NCBI RefSeq assembly: GCF_035974275.1
Contig: NZ_CP142422.1
Location: 4,030,001-4,094,000, forward strand
Direction of reading: 5' to 3'
DNA length: 64,000 nucleotides
DNA from: Chryseobacterium sp. MYb264
Lineage (GTDB): Bacteria; Bacteroidota; Bacteroidia; Flavobacteriales; Weeksellaceae
Shown: one piece after another, positions 53,828 through 60,736 of the stretch
Numbering within the stretch: the first letter of the stretch is position 1
Layout: each line of letters begins with the position of its first letter
Notes under the pieces: model-generated
Seen by the model: the letters and a program-made list of their open reading frames with translations, nothing else
Told to the model about the DNA's origin: nothing
The model's database searches: none
Translations under genes and position numbers: made by a program

Positions 53828-54982
53828 ATGAATAAAACTTTCAAAATATATGCTGCAATTTTCATCATCGTTATGGTGATTCTGGCATTGCTTGAAGTTA
53901 ATAAAAAGGAGGTTGTAGATTGGCGAAAAAACTTTAATGTTACCCAAAAATCTCCTTTCGGGCTCTTTGTTTTTAATGAAGAAGTAAAAGGGCTTTTTAA
54001 GAATAAAATTATTAAAATAGATCAGTCTCCATTTGATTATTATAACGAACATCAGAAGGAAAAACACAATATTTTAGTCATTGAAAGTGATATTGACAGC
54101 GAATCCTGGTCGAAAATCTTAATTGAAGTTTCCAAAGGTTCAGATGCAATGATAATGGTTTCCGATATGCCGAAAGAAATTTCTGACAGCATCGGATATT
54201 ATGATTCCGAGATCTCATTTGAAGAACAAAATGTTTTAAAACTGACTGATAAAAAATTCCAAAATGACTTTATAAAACTGGATAAATTTCCCTCAGGCAG
54301 AGGTTTTACTTATATTAAACCCAATGTTGAAGTTTTGGGGAAAACAGTTGAAAAAAATAATCAGGATCAGGCTAATTTTATTAAAGTGAAATTCGGAAAA
54401 GGAAATGTGTATGTTCATAGCGAGCCACTTTTTATCACGAATTATTATTTATTAAAACCTGGAAATATAAAATATACGCAAGATGTTTTTTCTTATCTTG
54501 ATGATAAAGAAACGCTTTGGTTCGTTAAAGGAAAGACGAGTGAATCACGTTTTTTTATGAGGTTCATTCTTTCAAATCCAGCGTTGAAATATGCGTGGTG
54601 GGTCTTTTTAGGAGGATTGTTATTGTTTATTTTCTTTAATGCGAAACGTAAACAGCGTATTGTTCCAAAGATAGAACCGCTAAAGAATACCTCGGTAGAT
54701 TTTGTGAAAAGTATTGGGAATCTCTATCTTCAGGAAGGCGACTTTCATGATATGATGGCGAAAAAAGCACAGTATTTTCTGAATAAAGTAAGAATGGATT
54801 TGCTGATTGATACGCAAAATTTAGATGAAGAATTTGCAAAAAAGCTTCAGTTAAAAACCGGAAAACCGATCGAACTTATTCAGGAAGTGATTAACTTGAT
54901 TAAAAAAGGTCAGGATCCTTATGCGAGTGTGATGCAGGAAGATCTGGTTCGAATGAATAAAATTTTAGACGAAATCGTATAA
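53828..54982 (+). CDS. DUF4350 domain protein
   Basis: A 384-aa protein with an N-terminal membrane anchor (residues 7-22), an extracytoplasmic domain of about 220 residues resembling a GATase-like/DUF4350 fold, a second transmembrane helix (about 250-270, YAWWVFLGGLLLFIFF) and a cytoplasmic C-terminal helical region. Such proteins occur in the MoxR/DUF58 operon of Bacteroidota and Actinobacteria, with no established function. It starts 14 nt after the DUF4129 gene. Confidence 0.83.
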   Translation: MNKTFKIYAAIFIIVMVILALLEVNKKEVVDWRKNFNVTQKSPFGLFVFNEEVKGLFKNKIIKIDQSPFDYYNEHQKEKHNILVIESDIDSESWSKILIEVSKGSDAMIMVSDMPKEISDSIGYYDSEISFEEQNVLKLTDKKFQNDFIKLDKFPSGRGFTYIKPNVEVLGKTVEKNNQDQANFIKVKFGKGNVYVHSEPLFITNYYLLKPGNIKYTQDVFSYLDDKETLWFVKGKTSESRFFMRFILSNPALKYAWWVFLGGLLLFIFFNAKRKQRIVPKIEPLKNTSVDFVKSIGNLYLQEGDFHDMMAKKAQYFLNKVRMDLLIDTQNLDEEFAKKLQLKTGKPIELIQEVINLIKKGQDPYASVMQEDLVRMNKILDEIV

Positions 54983-54984
54983 TA

Positions 54985-55090
54985 ATGTAACAATATAATA
55001 ATGTAAAAATGTAACAATCTTGTTGTCATGCCGAGTAAAAGGAGTAACCCAATTGGTAAATTGTTATATTGATTCACTGTTAAATTAATA
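54985..55090. repeat. ORF-less inverted-repeat element between DUF4350 and moxR genes
   Basis: CAATATAATAAT at 54991-55002 pairs with ATTGTTATATTG at 55060-55071 (11 of 12). TGTAACAAT words recur within the left arm (54986-54994 and 55010-55018). The middle holds 'gtcatgccgagtaaaagg', which looks like a decayed GTCATGCCGAG-type dispersed repeat. It fills the whole 114-bp gap between two otherwise tightly packed operon genes. Confidence 0.55.
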
Positions 55091-55096
55091 ATTAAT

Positions 55097-56128
55097 ATGG
55101 AAAACTTTGATAACCCCAATATAGAAGATCAGAATTCTATTCAACTCAATAAGAAAGATGATGAATTTCAGTCAAGAATTGATATGATTGAACTTCGCTC
55201 GAGTTTAGAGAAAGTAAAAACTGAAATCGCAAAAGTAATTGTTGGTCAGGAAAATATGGTCGAGCATCTTTTGGCAGCACTTTTATCGAACGGACATGTT
55301 CTGATTGAAGGTGTTCCTGGAGTTGCAAAGACGATTACAGCAAAATTACTAGCGAAAACGATTGATGTAGGGTTCAGCAGAATACAGTTTACGCCAGACT
55401 TGATGCCTTCTGATATTCTGGGTACCTCAATTTTTAACGTGAAAAATTCTGAGTTTGAATTTAAAAAAGGGCCTATTTTCTCCAATTTTATTTTGATTGA
55501 TGAGATCAACAGATCACCTGCAAAAACTCAGGCTGCCTTATTTGAAGTTATGGAAGAGCGCCAGATCACGATGGATGGAATGCGATATATCATGGAAGAA
55601 CCTTTCCTGGTTGTAGCAACTCAAAACCCAATCGAGCATGAAGGAACGTACAGGCTTCCGGAAGCGCAGCTTGACCGTTTCTTGTTTAAAATAAACGTAG
55701 GTTATCCTAATCTTGAGCAGGAAATTGCCATTATCAAAAATCAACACGAAAGCAAGAAAGAGGACAAAACAGAAGTGGTGAATCGCGTGATCTCTGCACA
55801 GCAACTTAAAAGTTATCAACAATTGGTCAAGGAAATTGTTGTTGAATCTCAGTTGATGGAATATATTGCAAAAATTATCATTAATACAAGAGAAAATCAG
55901 TTCTTGTATTTAGGAGCTTCGCCAAGAGCAAGTTTAGCATTATTAACAGCATCAAAAGCTTTTGCAGCGTTAAGAGCCAGAGATTTTGTTACACCGGAAG
56001 ATATTAAAGAAGCAAGTTATGCCGTCTTAAGACACAGAGTAATCGTATCGCCGGAAAGAGAAATGGAAGGCTTAACAGCAGACGAAATTATCAGACAGAT
56101 TTTAGAGGGAATAGAAATTCCTAGATAG
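55097..56128 (+). CDS. MoxR-family AAA+ ATPase
   Basis: A 343-aa cytoplasmic AAA+ chaperone-like ATPase. It has Walker A GVPGVAKTITAK (residues about 74-85), Walker B LIDEINRSPAKTQ (about 135-147) and the QNPIEHEGTYRLPEAQLDRF sensor/arginine-finger segment. MoxR ATPases normally act with the vWA/DUF58 protein encoded next door to activate or assemble a client. Here the DUF58 gene is displaced by about 470 bp by a four-helix-bundle element. Confidence 0.92.
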   Translation: MENFDNPNIEDQNSIQLNKKDDEFQSRIDMIELRSSLEKVKTEIAKVIVGQENMVEHLLAALLSNGHVLIEGVPGVAKTITAKLLAKTIDVGFSRIQFTPDLMPSDILGTSIFNVKNSEFEFKKGPIFSNFILIDEINRSPAKTQAALFEVMEERQITMDGMRYIMEEPFLVVATQNPIEHEGTYRLPEAQLDRFLFKINVGYPNLEQEIAIIKNQHESKKEDKTEVVNRVISAQQLKSYQQLVKEIVVESQLMEYIAKIIINTRENQFLYLGASPRASLALLTASKAFAALRARDFVTPEDIKEASYAVLRHRVIVSPEREMEGLTADEIIRQILEGIEIPR

Positions 56129-56142
56129 GTAGTAGGAGTCAG

Positions 56143-56593
56143 GTAGCAGGTAAGAGGTTTTAGGTTATAGTTTGCAATTCGGTGTTTTAAAATTTTATAT
56201 ATGGCTAATTTTAAAGAACTTTTAGTTTGGCAAAAATCTATTGATTTTGTAACCGAAATCTACAGGATAACTGATACCTTTCCTAAAGATGAAACCTTTG
56301 GCTTAAGATCACAAGTAAGAAGAGCTTCGGTTTCGATTCCATCCAATATTGCGGAAGGAAATTCCAGAAGAAGCAAACCTGATTATTTGCAGTTTTTAAA
56401 AATTTCAAGAGGGAGCTGTGCAGAGGTTGAAACTCAATTAATTATTTCTAAGAACCTCAAATTTTTAAAGGAAGAAGAATATTTGAAATTAAATAATGAT
56501 ATTATCGAAATTTCGAAAATGCTAAACGGACTTATTAATTCTCTAAAATAAACGCTCACAAAAACTGCAACCTAAAAACTACGATCTGCAACC
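56143..56593. mobile_element. Inverted-repeat element B carrying a four-helix-bundle gene
   Basis: The left flank reads GGTAGCAG (56143-56150), GTTTTAGGTT (56158-56167), AGTTT (56170-56174). The complement of the right flank reads GGTTGCAG (56586-56593), GTTTTTAGGTT (56569-56579), AGTTT (56562-56566), in the same order and with the same spacing. These imperfect inverted repeats closely enclose a TIGR02436-type gene and insert it between moxR and the DUF58 gene. The plan matches element A at 29.4-30.0 kb, though the repeat sequence differs apart from the shared word GGTTTTAG. Confidence 0.62.
56201..56551 (+). CDS. Four-helix-bundle protein (S23/TIGR02436 type)
   Basis: A 116-aa helical protein with the full family pattern: KELLVWQKSIDF at residues 4-15, TFPKDETFGLRSQVRRASVSIPSNIAEG at about 27-54 (in part), then two further amphipathic helices. 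It is closer to the family consensus than the 29.5-kb copy. It lies between the moxR and DUF58 genes inside inverted repeats, which suggests it arrived as part of an insertion rather than belonging to the operon. The function of the family is not established. Confidence 0.88.
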   Translation: MANFKELLVWQKSIDFVTEIYRITDTFPKDETFGLRSQVRRASVSIPSNIAEGNSRRSKPDYLQFLKISRGSCAEVETQLIISKNLKFLKEEEYLKLNNDIIEISKMLNGLINSLK

Positions 56594-56599
56594 TAATAA

Positions 56600-57922
56600 A
56601 TGAAAAACTTATACATCAATACCCGTTTTTTTTTCGCGCTCATCGGAGTGGGGATTTTATATGTCTTTGCATTTTTCTTCCCTTTTTTGATGTGGGCAGC
56701 TCATATCGTTTTGCTGTTATGTTTTTTGGCAGCGATGGTGGATTATTTACTTTTATTTAATCAAAAGGATGCGGTTTTAGCCCAACGGATTTTACCTGAA
56801 AAATTGTCCAATGGTGACGAAAATCCGGTGAAAGTTGATGTTAAAAATAATTACGGTTTTAAGATCAATGTTAAAATTATCGATGAAATTCCGTTTCAGT
56901 TTCAGAAAAGAGATTTTGTGATTACAAAACAAATCGATTCCGGTAAGAATACGTATTTCCAATATATTTTAGAACCTAAAGAAAGAGGCGAATATAATTT
57001 CGGGAGTTTAAATGTGTACGCTGAATCACCGATTGGCTTGGTTTCCAAAAGATTCAGGTTTCAGAAGGATGCGAGTTTGGCTTCTTATCCGTCTTTTATT
57101 CATCTTCGAAAGTATGAATTGATGGCTGTTCAGAGCGAATTTCTTTTAGGCGGAATCAAGAAAATCCGCAAATTAGGTCACACGATGGAATTTGAGCAAA
57201 TCAAAGAGTATGTTCCGGGTGACGACATCAGAACCATCAACTGGAAAGCGACTTCCAAGACAAACCGCTTGATGGTAAACCAGTTTCAGGATGAAAAATC
57301 ACAACGTATTTTTATGCTGATCGATACAGGAAGAACGATGAAAATGCCTTTCAAAGGATTGAGTTTGCTGGATTATTCCATCAATGCAGCCATGGCACTT
57401 TCACATATTATTCTGAAGAAAGGCGACCGTGCCGGAATGATGACCTTCTCTAAGAAAACAGAAAATAAAATTGCGGCGGAAAACAAATCGGGACAATTGA
57501 AGAAAATTTCTGAGGCGCTTTATAATATTAATACCAATTTTTTTGAAAGTGATTTCAACAGATTGTATCAGGATGTGAAATATTCGATCAATCAGAGAAG
57601 TTTGATTTTGCTTTTTACCAATTTTGAAACATTAGATGGTTTAAACCGCCAGTTAAAATACCTTCGCGGAATTGCCAAAAACCATTTATTGGTGGTTGTT
57701 TTCTTTAAAAATGCAGAACTACAGACTTTGATTCATCAGAACCCTGAAAGTATGCAAGGGATTTATGATGAAATTATTGCTGAAAAATTTGAGTTTGAGA
57801 AAAAATTAATTATTCAGGAACTTCGCAAATACGGGATTTATACGGTGTACACACTTCCTGAAAATTTGAATATCGATGTTATCAATAAATATCTGGAGAT
57901 AAAAGCGAGAGGAATTTTATAG
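56600..57922 (+). CDS. DUF58 domain protein (vWA-like)
   Basis: A 440-aa protein with two N-terminal transmembrane helices (about residues 8-28 and 31-50), an extracellular-type beta domain, and a cytoplasmic DUF58/vWA-like domain. The domain shows VPGDDIRTINWKATSKTNRL near residues 209-228 and a metal-site-like DTGRTM (DxSxS variant) near 247. DUF58 proteins are the standard partners of MoxR ATPases. It is the last gene of the operon; seven GCAATAA heptamers follow the stop. Confidence 0.9.
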   Translation: MKNLYINTRFFFALIGVGILYVFAFFFPFLMWAAHIVLLLCFLAAMVDYLLLFNQKDAVLAQRILPEKLSNGDENPVKVDVKNNYGFKINVKIIDEIPFQFQKRDFVITKQIDSGKNTYFQYILEPKERGEYNFGSLNVYAESPIGLVSKRFRFQKDASLASYPSFIHLRKYELMAVQSEFLLGGIKKIRKLGHTMEFEQIKEYVPGDDIRTINWKATSKTNRLMVNQFQDEKSQRIFMLIDTGRTMKMPFKGLSLLDYSINAAMALSHIILKKGDRAGMMTFSKKTENKIAAENKSGQLKKISEALYNINTNFFESDFNRLYQDVKYSINQRSLILLFTNFETLDGLNRQLKYLRGIAKNHLLVVVFFKNAELQTLIHQNPESMQGIYDEIIAEKFEFEKKLIIQELRKYGIYTVYTLPENLNIDVINKYLEIKARGIL

Positions 57923-57926
57923 ATTT

Positions 57927-57975
57927 GCAATAAGCAATAAGCAATAAGCAATAAGCAATAAGCAATAAGCAATAG
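57927..57975. repeat. Seven tandem GCAATAA heptamers
   Basis: Exactly seven head-to-tail 7-bp units (49 bp; the last is GCAATAG) fill the gap between the DUF58 stop and the OsmC gene. The units contain stop codons (TAA) in some frames, so the array is non-coding. It is in the same class as the AAAATCT and ACTAAAAC arrays at 9.2 and 30.0 kb. Confidence 0.85.
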
Positions 57976-57986
57976 AAATAAATCGA

Positions 57987-58406
57987 ATGAAAATAACACT
58001 TAATAGAATCAACGATGATTTTTTGTTTGAATGTACCAATTCTCAGGGAAATTCAATTCTTTTAGATAATACTTCGCAGCCCGGAGCAAAAGGCGTTTCA
58101 CCAATGGAAAGTGTGATGATGGCAGTTGCTGGATGCAGTGGAATAGATGTGGTTTCTATTTTGAAAAAACAAAGACAGGAAATTACGGATTTCAAGGCTG
58201 AGGTAGAAGGTGAGAGAGTGCAGGTGGACGATGCAAAACCTTTTAAGGCAATTACTGTGAAATTTCTTCTGGAAGGAAATATTGATCCTAAAAAAGCTCA
58301 GAAAGCGGCTCAGTTGTCTTTCGAAAAATATTGTTCTGTTTCCAAGACTTTAGAACCGAATGTTGAAATTGGGTATGAAGTATTCGTGAACGGAGAAAAA
58401 GTGTAA
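57987..58406 (+). CDS. OsmC family protein
   Basis: A 139-aa OsmC/Ohr-superfamily protein. The central helix segment KGVSPMESVMMAVAGCSGIDVVSIL, in part at about residues 35-59, carries the first Cys. The second Cys lies in FEKYCSVSKTL near residue 115. Two Cys at these sites suggest peroxidase activity against organic hydroperoxides, although many YhfA-like members are uncharacterised. It follows the GCAATAA array and ends at a bidirectional terminator. Confidence 0.9.
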   Translation: MKITLNRINDDFLFECTNSQGNSILLDNTSQPGAKGVSPMESVMMAVAGCSGIDVVSILKKQRQEITDFKAEVEGERVQVDDAKPFKAITVKFLLEGNIDPKKAQKAAQLSFEKYCSVSKTLEPNVEIGYEVFVNGEKV

Positions 58407-58431
58407 AAAATATACTCTTATATACAAAATA

Positions 58432-58460
58432 AAATGCCGGACAATATTTGCCCGGCATTT
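58432..58460. terminator. Bidirectional terminator
   Basis: A 9-bp perfect stem (AAATGCCGG at 58432-58440 with CCGGCATTT at 58452-58460) between the convergent OsmC and T9SS-cargo genes. Confidence 0.88.
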
Positions 58461-58482
58461 CTAATTGAGTTATAATGGTTGA

Positions 58483-60165
58483 CTATCTTTTAATTACTTT
58501 CTGTGTCTGAACAGAACCGTCTTTCAGATTCAGTGATAAAATATAAACACCTGTTTTAATTCCGTCTAACTGTAATGTTGAAGAAGGATTGTCGATCACC
58601 TTCACGGTAACTCCCGAAAGGTCTGTAAGAGTAGCACGTTTTACATTTTCTGATTTTTCAATACGTAAAACATCAACAAACGGATTAGGATAAGCGATCA
58701 ATTTCTTTTCCGCTTTTACTTCACTTGTCGATAAGTTGATAGGTTCTACAGTTACAGTGACTGTCCAGGTGCCGTCATCAACTTTATTAAAGCTGGCATC
58801 ACAGCCTAATGCTTCTTCTCCCCAAACTCTCCAGGCTCTTAATTCGAAGTTTACTGCGCCTGTAAGGTCATTGGCCAATGGTAAATCCGTTCTGTTATAA
58901 GAATATGTTCCTCCGTTACCAGAACCTTCGGCTACCTCAGTTTCAGAATTTCCATTGGTCGTACAAACGAGGAAGCTTCTTTGCTCAGACATCCATGCGC
59001 CAGACTGCGTAGTCATTTTGTACGAAACATTGGTAGATTTTATTTTATATCCGGCCGGAACGTTTACCGTAAGAGCGCCCGGACAGCCCGATATCGAAGT
59101 GGTGGTTGGGTCAAGATCTGCAAAATCGGTATTAATATCACCTAAAGTGTAAGTAACAGGTATCTCACCGGTGGTGAATGAATGCATTTTCCAGAAACCT
59201 TGGCTGGATCCACAATTTGATCTTACCCAGAAATAGTAGGTTTGCCCTGTTGCCAGGTTATCAATAGTTACAGAAGTTGACCCTGCAGCTACACTTCCTG
59301 ACGGATTGGTAGTTGCAGTGGGTGCTGTAGCAGAGGTGCTGTAATAATATTGATATCCCGAAGATGGAGCACTTACAGATGCAGTCCAGTTTATCGTTCC
59401 GGATGTTGTGGTGGTGGTAGAGGTAATGTTGGTAGGCGCAGAACATGGAGAATAAGCATCTGCTGAAACCGCAAAAATATTGGGAATACTGCCTCCGGTA
59501 CTGGTTTTTGTTATGGTAAGGCTGGTGATGTTTTTAGATTGATTTGAGGGATCAATGGCTAATGGGATCTGATATAATCTTGGATTGGTATTGTTTCCTG
59601 ATTCCAGATTGTTATTGTTTAGATTGATCCTTCCAATTCCGCGGATGGCATAATTAAGCCCATCATACCAGTCAGAAATATTTAATCCGGTAAAGGTTTG
59701 GGACGTAGAATCAGAAAAGTTGACTACTGCATCCACGGTTGCGGCACCGCTTCCTCCTGTAGCCAGCAAATAAAGGCTTATCGCAGGGGTCGGAGTTGAA
59801 AAGGTAAGAGTACCGGACGGTATGGTACTGCTCAGACGAAGCGAGTTATCTCCATTGTAGGGCGCCATCTGATAGCTAAGACCGTTGGTAGTTGTTACCG
59901 CTGAGTTGACAAGCCCGTTTACAGGTAATCCGTACGTGAGTGGCGTACTGCTGGATGTCAACTGAAAATCACGGGAGATAAATACATAATTTACCCCATC
60001 CACATCAGAGGTTGTAGAGCTGGAGGCTGTTCCTACGCCATTGGCAATGACGTCAGCATTAAAACCACTTTGAATGGCGATGGGTTGATATTCCTGTGCA
60101 TTTACATTGTTGATAAACAAGCCTGACAGAAACAGACCCGCAATAGGGAATAGTTTTCCTTTCAT
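58483..60165 (-). CDS. Secreted protein with fibronectin III and T9SS type A sorting domain
   Basis: A 560-aa exported protein with a Sec signal peptide (cleavage near NNVNAQ), a large Ser/Thr/Asn-rich beta region, a fibronectin-III domain (about residues 245-335; PTNITSTTTTTSGTINWTAS to YYFWVRSNCG), a further beta domain, and a C-terminal Por/type A sorting domain (residues about 490-560) with YPNPF and a final KVIKR. It should cross the outer membrane by the type IX system and be attached to the surface or released. The function of the body is unknown. Confidence 0.88.
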   Translation of the reverse strand: MKGKLFPIAGLFLSGLFINNVNAQEYQPIAIQSGFNADVIANGVGTASSSTTSDVDGVNYVFISRDFQLTSSSTPLTYGLPVNGLVNSAVTTTNGLSYQMAPYNGDNSLRLSSTIPSGTLTFSTPTPAISLYLLATGGSGAATVDAVVNFSDSTSQTFTGLNISDWYDGLNYAIRGIGRINLNNNNLESGNNTNPRLYQIPLAIDPSNQSKNITSLTITKTSTGGSIPNIFAVSADAYSPCSAPTNITSTTTTTSGTINWTASVSAPSSGYQYYYSTSATAPTATTNPSGSVAAGSTSVTIDNLATGQTYYFWVRSNCGSSQGFWKMHSFTTGEIPVTYTLGDINTDFADLDPTTTSISGCPGALTVNVPAGYKIKSTNVSYKMTTQSGAWMSEQRSFLVCTTNGNSETEVAEGSGNGGTYSYNRTDLPLANDLTGAVNFELRAWRVWGEEALGCDASFNKVDDGTWTVTVTVEPINLSTSEVKAEKKLIAYPNPFVDVLRIEKSENVKRATLTDLSGVTVKVIDNPSSTLQLDGIKTGVYILSLNLKDGSVQTQKVIKR

Positions 60166-60365
60166 GAGATTACTTTTTAGTTTTTAGTCCGGTAAATATA
60201 GAATATTTTAATGAAAGTAATTTATTGTTTTTTGTAAATGAATATTAAATTTTGAACAGATGGGTGAAATTCGTAGTGATTTTACTTGTGTTTTTGATGA
60301 CTTGTTGTGAATGTCATACTGGGTGATGGGCGTTCAAAAAGTATTGTGAGCAGTATAAGATTGAA
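60166..60365. other. Upstream region of the T9SS-cargo gene
   Basis: AT-rich, with no gene. It must contain the promoter of the minus-strand gene, but no clean TAnnTTTG was found on that strand. A 73-codon minus-strand frame at 60314-60535 spans two hairpins and is not considered coding. Confidence 0.4.
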
Positions 60366-60383
60366 ATTAACCGAGCGGTTAAT
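60366..60383. promoter_or_regulatory. Perfect palindrome, candidate TetR-type operator
   Basis: ATTAACCG-AG-CGGTTAAT is a perfect 8+8-bp inverted repeat with a 2-bp centre, similar in style to TetR-family operators (ACCG/CGGT half-sites). It lies about 200 bp upstream of the T9SS-cargo gene, and no TetR gene is in the window. It could instead form a hairpin with a GAGC tetraloop; a T-rich stretch follows it on the plus strand. Confidence 0.35.
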
Positions 60384-60439
60384 TCTTGATTTTTTTTAAT
60401 TTTTTTTCCTTTGTGATTTTGACAATAGCAAAATCTATC

Positions 60440-60484
60440 TAAAAAAAGAGGCTGTCCAAAAATTTTACGCAGCCCTTTTTTGTT
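60440..60484 (-). terminator. Orphan terminator-like hairpin
   Basis: GGCTG at 60450-60454 pairs with CAGCC at 60470-60474, with A/T runs on both sides, but no gene ends next to it on either strand. It may be the remnant of a lost gene. The flanking 60485-60703 shows nothing recognisable. Confidence 0.45.
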
Positions 60485-60703
60485 ATTATTTTCTCTAAAA
60501 ATATTACTGACAAATGCTAATAATTTTTTATTCATGTAACATTAGATTTAATAATACTAATATATGGTTTTTAATGCGAACTGTTTTGTTTCATATGGAA
60601 TAAAATGAATGTTTAATTTAAATAATCGATTTTAATTGATAATATTTAATTTTTAAAGATGCTTTATTGATAATTTTATATTTTATCGCGGTTTGGGTTA
60701 ATA

Positions 60704-60731
60704 ATAAAAAAGCCTCTTAAAAAAAGAGGCT
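60704..60731 (-). terminator. Terminator of the GH63-like gene
   Basis: An 8-bp perfect stem (AGCCTCTT at 60711-60718 with AAGAGGCT at 60724-60731), followed on the minus strand by a T-run, just after the stop codon at 60737. Confidence 0.88.
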
Positions 60732-60736
60732 CACAT

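Noticed and set aside
60314-60535. 73-codon minus-strand frame upstream of the T9SS-cargo gene
   Set aside because: It spans the orphan hairpin and the palindrome and is Lys/Asn-rich in the way random AT-rich DNA is. It may include a decayed gene end but cannot be supported as coding.
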